A stretch of 64,000 nucleotides of DNA from the NCBI GenBank assembly GCA_004154925.1, contig QJNS01000058.1, positions 186,001 through 250,000 on the forward strand, given 5' to 3'. Under the pieces are notes generated by a model. The model ran no database searches, had not been told where the DNA came from, and saw only the letters and a list, made by a program, of their open reading frames with translations. The DNA is from Monosporascus cannonballus. Taxonomy: Eukaryota > Ascomycota > Sordariomycetes > Xylariales. Both the position numbers and the translations under genes were made by a program. Of this stretch, positions 23,719 to 33,336 are shown one piece after another. Each line of letters begins with the position of its first letter. The first letter of the stretch is position 1.

Positions 23719-25687
23719 ATGGCAGCATCCTCTTCAGCTTCAACCGTTAGGACGTCGTTGGTAGAACCGGCGCCATACACTCCACTCGAGCCATTGCCTC
23801 TCAAGGACCAGGGTTTTGAGAATGCAGCTCCCAACGTCAGCAAGCCCGAAGAGTTAGGGGTCGTGCAACCATCCGTCAATGCTACTGCCTCTCGGCCCGA
23901 GCAATCGTTATGGAGAGCTTCTCTGATTATCGGTACACTGTCTGGCATCACTCTGACGAGTAGCATGACGACTGGGTTGCTTACTGTCGCGTTGCTAACG
24001 ATGGCTACTGACTTGGGACTATCGGATGCTCTTCTTCTATGGTATGACTGAAATATACGTTCGCGACGGAAATGACTGACGGACTGTTACAGGCCGGCCT
24101 CTGTTTACGGGTAAACTTCCAGTCCCCGAATCCTGACCGGTGCTAGTACTGATGAGGCTGGCCAGCCTTACGAGCGGTTGTTCGTTGATGATCGCTGGCG
24201 CCATCGCAGATGTGGTCGGCTCTCGAGTGGTCTACCTCGTAGGGTGCTTCCTGCTGACCGGGTCCATCCTCGGAAGCGGCCTTGCTGAGACGTCCACCCA
24301 GCTTATCGGTTCAGGGGCGGCCAAGGTGTCGCGGTCTCCATGTGCCTACCAACTGCGATGGGCCTGCTCTCTTTACATTTACCGAAGGGCAAACGTCGAA
24401 ATGTTGGATTCGCTTTCGTCGGTCCAGGTCAGCCGCTTGGATACTCAGTGGGTCTCTTTCTGGAAGGCTTCTTCGTGGACTCCATAGGCTGGAAATATGG
24501 GTGGTACCTGAGTGCCTGCGTTGCCTTCATCGTGTTCGTGATCGGTATTTTTGGCCTACCCAAGGAAAACGCAGGTGCGGTTCGCGAAGACAAAATGCGT
24601 AAAGTCGTCTTTGGGATCGATTGGGTCGATGCAATTCTGGCCAGCGCAAGCTTGGCTATGCTTTCGTACGTCTTGGCGTAAGGACATCCATGGCCAATTA
24701 CTTACCCTTAATAGCTTCGAGGCTTACATTCCATCTGGACAGGGTCATATCCAACGACACATCTAGTATCAGGGAGGGCCGTCAGATCGGTTTGCTCTCT
24801 ATCCCGCTAGCGTGCATACCGGCCTTTGCCCTTTGGATGGACCAGCAACAACGACGGGGCAAGCCGGCGTTAATTCCGAACTCTCTGTGGAAAACGACGG
24901 TCTTCTCTTCGATTTGCGTAATGGTTTTACTCACCTGGGCCATACTACAAGGCATAGAGTATCTGCAAAGTCTTTAGTGGGTTGGGCCTATCATGTTTCG
25001 TGTACAATGCTGACAACGTTTGGACTTCTAGCCTCCAGAGGGTCCAAGGAGTTTCTGCGATCCAAACACCGCTGTACTTCGTCCCTAATATCATCATCGG
25101 TGTGGTCCTAAGCGTTACAACGGGGTTCATCTTGCACCGACTATCGGTGTACTGGCTCGTGCTTATCACATGCTGCCTCACTGCAGTAGCGCCACTCTTG
25201 ATGGCTGTGAATGACCCCAATTGGTCCTATTGGTACGCCAGTTTTTGGGCGGTGTTCCTGTCTCCGCTGTCAGGCGGTAGTACGTGTCCCGTCAACTTTA
25301 CGACAGGTCAACTTTACGACAGGCGGTCAGTTACTTATCGTGTATCAATCATTAGCATTATTCGTGGTATCCGCTCTCATCATGACGAGCACGTTCCCCG
25401 ATAACACACAAGCATTAGCCGGCGCTGTCTTCAACACGTTCTCCCAATTCAGGACAGCTGTTGGTCTGACCGTCGTCGCGGTCATCTCCTCGTCCGTTTC
25501 CCGGTCTTCCGCCGCGGGCCACGCTCATTCGCGTATGACGGCTGATGAGGCCCAATATGCTCCCCAGAATCTCCTTGGGGGTTATCGGGCGAGCTTCTGG
25601 GCCCTGTTCGGCTCAGCGATTCTCACGTGCGCTATTGGGGCCTTCGGATTGAGAAACGTGTCGAACAAGGGGATGAAGAAGGATTAA
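23719..25687 (+). pseudogene. MFS drug-efflux transporter (DHA2 type), six exons, one frameshift
   Basis: Plasma-membrane H+-antiporter family, 14-TM type, about 565 residues if read through. Exons: 23719–24041, 24093–24110, 24166–24677, 24743–24976, 25032–25276, 25323–25687. All introns are GT–AG, 46–65 nt, and phases join correctly. Recognisable segments are LLWPASVYG across the first introns, AGAIADVVGSR (the loop 2–3 region), GLLSLHLPKGKRRNVGFAF, PALIPNSLWK, VQGVSAIQTPLYFVPNIIIG and TFPDNTQALAGAVFNT. In exon 3 at about 24308–24315 one base is missing (ggttcagg where a third T restores FR..QG), shifting the frame. The loss is in a T run, so it could be a sequencing error rather than a real mutation. 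The start ATG at 23719 follows caaacatc. The substrate is unknown. Its neighbours suggest metabolite export. Confidence 0.8.
25291..25322 (+). repeat. 16-bp tandem duplication at an intron acceptor of the MFS gene
   Basis: gtcaactttacgacag occurs twice in direct tandem (25291–25306, 25307–25322) and makes two AG acceptors 16 nt apart. Only the second joins exon 25032–25276 to the frame beginning GCGGTCAG at 25323. Without the duplication the intron would be 30 nt. Confidence 0.85.
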
Positions 25688-26710
25688 AAGGGCTCACGAA
25701 TTCGCCGAAGGAGAAGTGGGAGGGCATCCGTACATGCTTCTAGCAGACGTAGGGAGCTAAGGAAGATCTCCCCACCAATGACTTACCTTCCATGTCCCTC
25801 CTCAATTTTGTCGATGGAACTCCGATCCTAGGGCAGATACTGGCTGTCCCCGAAGCATCTTGCTGCTAAGCATGTAAATATTCCTTAGTTATCAGGGTCT
25901 GATAAATTTGTTTAATCTCGAAAGATGCATCCGGGTTGTTCGCAAGATTTCGCCGATCAGCTAGCAGGGATGCCCCGACATTGAATGCACCGCCTTCTGG
26001 CTACGGTCGCGATAGATTTGAGCTCGAGCTTTTGCGAGGAGTTATACGATGGGGCGGTTCAGCAGAATGTGTACGTTCGCAAGGAGAAGAAGCCGCCAAC
26101 TCGGGAGTCGACATCGACATGGACCGCAAAGTAGGGGGGTGGTTGGTGGCAAATTGGGCGGGCAAACCAAGCTATGAACAGTGGGAGTATGCTGCTATTT
26201 TCGCCAATCAGCCCTATCGGCGAGCACTTATTAGCAGACCGGGAGGTTACACGTTTGATGACGGAATATCTGCCGGGCATGTCGAATGTGGGGTTATCTT
26301 GGCAACCTTATTAGTTGGGGCCCTCTCTTCATGGGAGGCCCCCCCTTGCGACACCTTGACACCATCAATGTATGCACCGCGTTTTTTGACGAGCTGGAAG
26401 TGGGACTCCATGGTCCCTCACTTTGCGGGCACCAAAGGGGTCTTTGCACATCTTCTGCCATCCCCATGATCTGCGTTATCGATAATGTTAATGCAAGCGA
26501 ACCAGTTACATCTTTGGGAAAAGGAGGGAATCCTGGGAACCCCAGGAGCTGGTTCGTCTAGACCCACTTTGGTCGAGAATGGCGGTTTATGGTAGGTACT
26601 GCCTACACGTGACTCAAACAAAGGGCAAGCCTTAGTTAAGCCAAATAGCGAAAACCAATAGCGCTGTTAGGAATCGAACCAAACTCACTACTTGGCTCCA
26701 CCCATAACTG
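25688..26710. other. Intergenic region with an unassigned open frame
   Basis: A 177-codon + strand frame (25936–26469) is open but has no recognisable motif or family-like segment. Overlapping frames on both strands are of similar length, so I do not treat it as a gene. I see nothing else in the interval. Confidence 0.4.
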
Positions 26711-26780
26711 CCTTATAAAGAGATTCACCGTCCCCGAATTTCTCTTACATCATCCCCATTTGACTCTCCTACAAAATCCG
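26711..26780 (+). promoter_or_regulatory. TATA-like box and CT-rich leader of the glycine-zipper gene
   Basis: ccttataaag at 26711–26720 is followed by a pyrimidine-rich stretch (ttctcttacatcatccccat, from 26740), the usual arrangement just upstream of a fungal transcription start. It lies about 160 bp before the chosen ATG at 26878. Confidence 0.45.
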
Positions 26781-26877
26781 CCTACACATATCGCGGTTGT
26801 CCCCAGCCAACACCCATAAGCACCTGTGTTCCCGTCGCAGCATCTACATAGACATCACCAGAGGAATCACACCCAGC

Positions 26878-27678
26878 ATGTCTAACCAGGACTATTACGG
26901 CAGCGGCGGCAGCGGAGGCTACCCGCCGCCTGCGCATCCGTCCTATCCACCACAGGGTCACTACCCTCAGGAGAATGAGCATCACCATCAAGGTCAATAT
27001 CCGCCTCAACACCAGTCATCCCACGGCGGACCTGGGCCGTCTCACGTCCCCTATCCAGGTCAGCCATCTCACTACAATCAACCACAATCTCACGGGGGAC
27101 CTCCGCCACCGGGAGCCGGGCAGTACAGTCCGTATCGGCCTCCACAGTCGTACGGAGCGCCGTCGCCGCAAGGCCATCAAGCGCCGCATTCGTACGGCGA
27201 CCGCCCAGGCTCCTCCCATGGTTATTCTTACTCGGGCCCGCAGGATAACCCGCACGGCAGCCCGTATCCGCCGCAAGAGCACCGGCAACAACAGCACCAG
27301 TACCCTGGAGCTGCGCACGGTAGCCCGTATCCGCAGCATGAGCAGCGCCAACACCAGCCTTATTCCGGGCCCCCTCACGGTGGAGACCCCAGCGACCCCA
27401 ATGCGTCTAGGGGCATCGGGTCCGGGCTGGTGGGGGCCGCGGTGGGCGCTCTAGCTACCCACGTGGCGGGCAACGCGATGGGTGGCCATGGCCAGCAGCA
27501 CGGATTCGGGCACGGGGTGATTGGATCCTCTGGTCATCAAGGTGGCGACAAGAAACACAAGGAGGACAAGAAGGACAAGAAGGTGAAGAAGGATAAGAAG
27601 GACAAGAAACACAAGGAAAAGAAGCACCACAGGCGCGGCAGTTCTTCGGACAGCAGTAGCGGTGGTAGCAGCGATTAG
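26878..27678 (+). CDS. Pro/Gln/His/Gly-rich protein with a glycine zipper and Lys-rich tail
   Basis: 266 residues, no intron, intact. Residues 1–175 are low-complexity, rich in P, Q, H, G, Y and S with repeated SYG/HGSPYP-like units. Residues about 179–204 form a glycine-zipper segment (GIGSGLVGAAVGALATHVAG), which in related proteins packs helices in membranes or self-associates. Residues about 222–250 are Lys/Asp-rich (KKDKKVKKDKKDKK) and the end is a Ser/Gly/Asp tail. The ATG at 26878 (MSNQDYYG) is preferred over the in-frame ATG at 26797 because the intervening codons do not match the low-complexity composition. Fungi have many such PQH-rich glycine-zipper proteins, probably stress or membrane associated. 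The exact function is unknown. Confidence 0.75.
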   Translation: MSNQDYYGSGGSGGYPPPAHPSYPPQGHYPQENEHHHQGQYPPQHQSSHGGPGPSHVPYPGQPSHYNQPQSHGGPPPPGAGQYSPYRPPQSYGAPSPQGHQAPHSYGDRPGSSHGYSYSGPQDNPHGSPYPPQEHRQQQHQYPGAAHGSPYPQHEQRQHQPYSGPPHGGDPSDPNASRGIGSGLVGAAVGALATHVAGNAMGGHGQQHGFGHGVIGSSGHQGGDKKHKEDKKDKKVKKDKKDKKHKEKKHHRRGSSSDSSSGGSSD

Positions 27679-28040
27679 ACGGATTGGTTGGATCGTCGAG
27701 CCTGGAAACTGTATGGGGGAACTAACAGGACTCCTATTGTATTGATATCAGATAGCTATGGGGTGGGTACTTTTATCTAACAAGCTCACTAGGGAGTCGT
27801 GTCTTTACCAAGAAGAATCCATCGCTTCCCGGGTATATTATCTAGACTGTGACTTCAACCCGGATTATATTCGAGACTTAGCGTCGACGGGAGATGCGCC
27901 AGCCTCCGTCACCGCACTCGCGTTGGGCGCCATATATTTCTCCATAAAGTCTTTGGTGGGTGTGCCAACCCAATAATCGCATTCGGCTAGACGGTCAAAT
28001 ATTCGACTGGGGACTCTAGACTCATCACTTCCTAATACGC
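27679..28040. other. Intergenic region
   Basis: A 72-codon open frame (27758–27976, +) has no family features. Nothing else is seen. Confidence 0.45.
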
Positions 28041-28638
28041 CTAATTGATCCAGCGTACGACTTCCACCAGTTTTTCCGTGTCAGAGTTGTCGCAAATGTA
28101 TACAGCCAAGTCGACCATTCTGGCCATCAGCTTCTCGGCGTCGGGGCCCTCGAGCACGGATTTCCGCACGAACTAGAGCACACACCGCCAGACTCGCTTG
28201 AAAGAACCCTCTCCAGTGTGCCTGGTCTTTCTTGTAATCTGCACATGAACATGACGATCTACTCATCATCCCCACGTCCCTCTCCGCATTAGTTTTTTTA
28301 CAGATGAGTCCCGCACCTGGGTCCTGTTTGGCTTCCTCATTAACTAATCGAATCTGTGGATGCATCGTATCAGCGGCAAAGTTCTTCGACCCTATGCGGT
28401 ACCCCGAGATCTGGTAGTTCTGGGGGATTCTTTCTACCGCCCGTCCTGTCTCGTCCATCGGAGGGGAACCTTCGCGTGGAATGTCCATGACCACCTGGGT
28501 ACTGTGTGCTGGGAGGATTTTCTGGCGATCTATGAAAAGTGGGATTGTATCGTGCGAAATTGGATAAACGCTGAATAGAACGGTGGCCACATTTACTGTA
28601 ATTCCGGGTTCTGGGGCTCCACGTAAACTAAGATCCAT
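28041..28638 (-). pseudogene. Unknown protein of about 199 residues with a frameshift near 28140
   Basis: Not recognised. The frame opens at 28638 (MDLSLRGAPEPGITVNVATV) and runs through a normal-looking coding composition (FIDRQKILPAHSTQVVMDIP, YQISGYRIGSKNFAADTM). Around 28135–28150 the sensible continuation moves to the neighbouring frame, giving DAEKLMARMVDLAVYICDNS and ending VVRWIN before TAG at 28043–28041. One surplus C in the run ggcccc would explain the shift. An intron is not needed. It may be longer upstream, because no promoter or clear start context was seen. It could equally be a relic of a larger gene. Confidence 0.4.
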
Positions 28639-29199
28639 TATTCTCTTGAGGCAGTGACATTATTCACACCAGAAGGATTTGCCGAAAGGCAGTCGGCTGA
28701 ACCAGGCAATATATGAACGGGGCTGGGACCCCATACCAATGCACCCCGAGCTGTCGGGCTACGGGTCATCGACGGTTTATAATTAAGTTTTATTGCAGAC
28801 GTTATTATAATTACGAGGCTGACTGGACATGGAATGGCTGCCTTGTAACAGAGGATGCTAACGGATTACTTGTAACCAGGCAGAGCCCTCAATCTAGCAT
28901 GTGGTTCATGCTGTACCGCAGACATAACTCAGGTTGTTAGACAGATTCATGCGAAAACTCCGACGTCAGAACCAAGGGAAAGGTGGGTAATTACATACTG
29001 CCCTGAGAGCCAAACATAACATTTCTGCCGGGACCCTTGAACGTCCTGCCTAGTAACTCAACGCGCCTCTCGCCGTCTCCTCCACCCCCAAGCACTTTGT
29101 AGTCCGCCGGGCTATCATATAATGGGATCTAGCCGGATAGTCTCCTCACGGGGCACAGCGGACACAACACTCCTCCACCTCATCCAGATCATCAGCCAG
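28639..29199. other. Intergenic region
   Basis: No convincing gene. Short overlapping open frames only. The last 100 bp become GC-rich and lead into the next feature. Confidence 0.4.
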
Positions 29200-29567
29200 C
29201 TACGTCAGCGCCGCCGCTTTGCACCGCATCCAGCCGAGGTGATCCGGTCCCTCGGCCTCGCCCCTGCGACCCCGCGCGTCGACGACCACAGCCCGCCCCC
29301 CCTCCGGCTGCCCATCATTGACCAGCGACTCCAACGCGGGCCCATCAATAACGACGTACGTGTCGCGCCACACGGTCGCGTCCCAAGGGTCCTCGCCGCA
29401 GTTGCGGCCCCAGGCGTTGAAGGCGGCGCGCATGGCGTTGGGCGCTCTCGAGGTGCCTGCCCGGAGCGCCGGAGTGTTGGGCGCGGATCCCGTCCCGGGG
29501 TCTCCGTTACGGAGTATCTACTAGGCGTGTAGATCTGGGAGCTCTGTCGGTCACTATGTACTACCAT
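29200..29567 (-). pseudogene. GC-rich coding fragment, unknown family
   Basis: A markedly GC-rich patch (about 29.12–29.53 kb) with a − strand frame from 29433 to 29200 that looks like real protein (WGRNCGEDPWDATVWRDTYV, VIDGPALESLVND). It has GC at third positions unlike the surrounding intergenic DNA. The frame stops at the TAG after AAALT and has no clear start. It is probably one exon of a decayed gene. I do not recognise the family. Confidence 0.35.
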
Positions 29568-30132
29568 CCGTGGCGGTCCGTGCGACCACGAATCCCACGT
29601 TCGTGCGGGAGGTTCTTCACGAGGTTGCAGAGTGTTGTCACCGGGCCCTACTCTAAGCCGGGCTTGGCTAAGGATGCCGCTTGGCTTAATGGGCTATTGT
29701 TTCCCGATGTTTACCATATTAGTCAGCTAGTAAGATCAGGGGCACCGGCTGTCAGCTTGAAACCGACAATATCTACCCCGACTTATTACCCCAATTGGGG
29801 TTGGATATCGTAACATCGCGAGAATGGAGTATCCATCGACTCTGATTGGATGAGCATATTGCTAAGGGTGAAATTCGCTTAGGGGGCAGTATATTGCCCC
29901 AATATGAACTCCAACGGCCCCGGTGCTGAACGGCTCTGGAATGCCTTTAGACCTGGCACTGATGTCGAAACGGCACGAGATATATGTGTATAAATATGGC
30001 TTCCATACCCAGGTTAAGGGAACTGCATGAACTTGATCTTCTTCACACACAGCTTAAAACCGGACACAAAGGACCTACTGTTACCAGCATAAACGCACTC
30101 TTCCTTTATCTATTTCCTACATCGACACCCTT
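29568..30132. other. Intergenic region upstream of the dehydrogenase
   Basis: Nothing recognised in the bulk. A TATA-like stretch (gtataaatatggct) lies at about 29989 and a pyrimidine-rich leader (ttcctttatctatttcctac) at 30101–30120, just before the ATG, consistent with a promoter. Confidence 0.4.
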
Positions 30133-31221
30133 ATGATTCCTTCACAGACTGTCTTCCGCCTAACCTCCAGGAACGGCTTCGACGGGCTCCAGGCATTCCA
30201 GGAGCCGATCCCGACGCCGGGCCAATTCGAAGTCCTCGTCAAGGTGCGAAGCGTGTCGCTGAACTACCGAGAAGTCGCCATCGCGAACTCCAGGTACCCG
30301 CTCCCGGTGAAGGACAACGTCATCCCCTACTCGGACATGGCCGGCGAGATCGTTCTGGTGGGCGACCGCGTCAAGGGCCTTTCGGTCGGGGACCGCGTCC
30401 TCTCCGCGCTGAGCGATCAGATGTTGTACGGACCCTTCAATCCGGCCTACGACACCTAAGGAAGCTCCCAGGATGGGATGCTCCAGCAATACGTCGCGTT
30501 GCCGGCGAATGGGGTCATCAAGCTCCCTGATACCTCGCACACCCTGACGCAGTGGGCCGCGGCGGCGTGTACCGGCGCGACCGTGTGGAACGCCTTTTAC
30601 GGCGGCATCCCGCTGAAGCCGGGTGATAGGGTGCTCCTCCAAGGTACGCCGGTCTGGACTCCGGAGTGAACGCATAACTAACCATGGACAGGTACCGGTG
30701 GAGTATCCCTGACAGCTCTCACCTTCGCGAAAGCGGCCGGAGCCGTCACGATCATCACATCTTCCAGCGACGAGAAACTAGAGTACGTGCAGTCCAAGTT
30801 CGGTGCGGATCACACCATCAACTACAAGACCCATCCCAACTGGGAGGCTGAGGTGCTGCGTATCTCGAACGGGGAGGGCGTGGACCACGTTATCGAGGTC
30901 GGCGGCGAGGCGACGATCCGGCAGAGCATCGAGGCAGTCACGTTTGGCGGTGTTATTTCCTTGGTCGGTTTTCTGGGATCTCGCCCCGAGGGCGACAAGC
31001 CCGATCTGACGATGATGGCGTTGCTCAAGAACTGTTGCGTCCGTGGCATCTTAGGCGGCTCGAAACAACTGCTGGAGCAGGCGGTCAGGTTCGTGGGGAG
31101 GCGTGGGCTCATGATTCCCATCGACAGGACTTTTGGCTATAGCCGGGATGAAATAATTGCCGCGCTTGAATATGTCGCCGCTGGAAAGCAGATCGGGAAG
31201 GTGTGCATCAACTTGGACTAG
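30133..31221 (+). pseudogene. MDR-family alcohol dehydrogenase / quinone reductase with premature stop
   Basis: Zinc-independent-looking medium-chain reductase that would use NAD(P)H on an alcohol, enal or quinone, in the cytosol. Two exons, 30133–30643 and 30692–31221, with a 48-nt GT–AG intron, give 346 residues, the normal family length. Seen: N-terminal GroES-like fold (VLVKVRSVSLNYREVAIAN), IPYSDMAGEIVLVGDRVKGL, GDRVLLQGTGGVSLTALTFA (the Rossmann dinucleotide loop, about residues 164–183) and DHVIEVGGEATI. Codon 109 is TAA (30457–30459), after PAYDT and before GSSQDGMLQQYVAL. Reading resumes in the same frame, so it is a point nonsense mutation. A C-to-T change from CAA (CpA to TpA, RIP-like) would explain it. 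The 3' end overlaps the end of the opposite-strand regulator gene by 14 bp, a tight convergent pair. Confidence 0.85.
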
Positions 31222-33336
31222 CGTCCGCCAGAAGCTGAAGGCTGGCCCCGATGACGTTGTCAATCTCGAATATCTGAGCACCTCGAAATAGTTGAGCCCA
31301 CAGCTTGGTAACCACCCAAGCCATTCGTTCAAACCGAGAGGCATCGTCTTCCACAATGTTGAGTGTATTGGCGAAATCCGTCTGTTTGATAATTTCCGTG
31401 GTGATTGCCAGAAGCTCCTTTTCTGTCCTTCGCAGTCCTTCTATGCCACATGACTGACTGTCTCCGAGATCATACCGAGCCAGTCTTTGAGCAATAAAGT
31501 GCATTCGGGACTGCTGACAGAATGCTCTATGCCCCAAATCGGCAGTTTGGTCTGCGCTACGAAGCCTATCCCGAGACGCGTCAGTATACTTAGAGCATGA
31601 ACCGCGTGAGTGGCAGCTCTATCGACTAGGGGCGACCGCTGGAAGTTCAAATGGATACCCCGCGTGCATTGAAGATCTCGGAGGAGAAGCGCTCGACCCA
31701 ACCTGGGTTCCGCGGCCAGTCGAATGTAGGCAAGTCGAAGCAGTGCCGTCGCACTGAGCCCGAGCCGACCCTTCTGAGAGAGCGGATCGAGCGGGGACTC
31801 GGAAGTGAGCTCCCAGGACAGCTGCCAGGTGCGTAAGGCTGTTTCGAATGACTTGGTGCAATCTGGTGGCAAGAGCCCCATAGATCCAAGGCCGGCAGTC
31901 CATAATTGCTGTAGCACCCCGTGGATAAGAACATAGTTGGCGAATGGAGAGACACCCGACTCCCGAGGAAACATCACGCCATCAAATAGAGAGCGAAGAG
32001 AGCCCCCGAACTCGCGTTCGAGTTGGCGGGGGACAGCGCGCCACTGAGCTTCGTTCTCCGCTTTCCACGGCTCCGCACAGCTAGGCAAGCACACGCGGAC
32101 TTCATGATTCAGGATCAATGATGGTATGTCGAAGACCACGGTCAGTAGGTTGAGCTGTACATATGCAGCAAGCAGTGTTCTTCGTCTCTCTTGCGTAGCA
32201 ACCCAATATAGCCAATCGATGTCATCTGGCGTTTCGTCAGGCTCTGAGATCCCTTGCTCTCTCACTAGATAGGCTAGATGGCTGCCCATTATCAGGGCAT
32301 CTCATGAAAGAGATTTATCTCCACGGGATGCAAAATTAATTAGCAGAATTAGAGTCTGGATTATCCCGAGCCCCTTCGTGGACCGAGGGGTAGAATGGCC
32401 TGCTCCAGATACCAAGACATGTACTCCCTTCAAACCATCACGGCGGAACTTCTCCGATAGAATAGCCTTCGCAATGAAGTACAACTCGTAAGCCCTAGTG
32501 CGCTAAATTCGGTACAGTGACCCGATTGCAGCCATGGCCAGCAAAAGCTCGACATCTTTATCCCCAACTGTGAATGTCGGTGTGTGAATAAATGGGAGAA
32601 AGCCGTGGGCACATCTTGGGTAAGCCTCGAGCTGGCCCATGAGCATGTCCCTCGACGACAATGAGCATTCGAGTGGAAGCACTACCGAGAACTCCTGCGC
32701 TGCCAGACGGAGCTTGTCATAGTCACGCTCCGTGATTGACCACGGCGGGTCCTTCGCGTCAGGTGAGTCTTCGGTGCGATCCTCGTCGGCGAGATTGTTT
32801 TCGTCATCTTGCACTGGGGGCAAGCGCGAGCTGAACCGACCAATGCTGTTCATTCTTGGAAGGGGATTGCTTGACGGTGCGTGGACGATGGGAAAGTTGA
32901 CATCAAATGCGTCGAAGTTGGTAGACAGCATATCCTGTGCTATATAATCGAAGTCCAGGAAGTCTGGATTATCGACACTCATCTCGGTAGTACCATGAAC
33001 CGCGGCCATTGGCAAGACTTCTGCTTGGGACACTGCCATATCCAGGCCAGCATTGTGGGATATCCTAGCATGTCGCGCCAGAAGGTCCCTACAACCACGT
33101 TACACATTAATTCCGACTTCGGAGAGAAACAGCTTACTGCCTCGTAAATCTCTGACCACAATGACACGCAAATGCTTTTTCTTGGGTGTCTAGCAGCAGC
33201 CGTCAGTGGCTGGATTTATGACGTTTGATTCCGACTCACGTGTGCGCTCATGCCGCATCAAGTGTTCTACGCGTTGGAAATGTTTCCCGCAGTGCCGGCA
33301 AGGCTCAATCGGCTTCTTAGGTCGACCTCGAGGCAT
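31208..33336 (-). pseudogene. C2H2 zinc-finger transcription factor with Fungal_trans domain, three lesions
   Basis: Nuclear regulator, about 676 residues if read through. Exons 33336–33240, 33189–33138 and 33088–31208, with introns of 50 and 49 nt in consistent phase. Finger 1 is C13-x2-C16-x12-H29-x3-H33, the last His created by splicing. Finger 2 is C41-x-C43-x12-H56-x4-H61 with the common fungal CGQRFTRQDLLARH form. A PGRP-like basic start (MPRGRPKK) precedes them. The Fungal_trans-type middle region includes HGFLPFIHTPTF, YELYFIAKAILSEKFRRDG, IIQTLILLINFAS and ERRRTLLAAYVQLNLL. Lesions: TAG at 32505–32503 (codon 245), TGA at 32304–32302 (codon 312), and a one-base loss near 31445 (a GG that should be GGG before IEGLRRTEKELL). 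It probably once controlled neighbouring genes such as the adjacent dehydrogenase (inference from position). Confidence 0.85.

Noticed and set aside
25936..26469. 177-codon open frame as a gene
   Set aside because: No motif, no family-like stretch, and equally long frames overlap it on the other strand.
26660..26720. tRNA-like T-loop (ggaatcgaacc, − strand)
   Set aside because: The T stem has a mismatch and no matching acceptor stem or anticodon arm lies at the right distance; the segment is the promoter side of the glycine-zipper gene.
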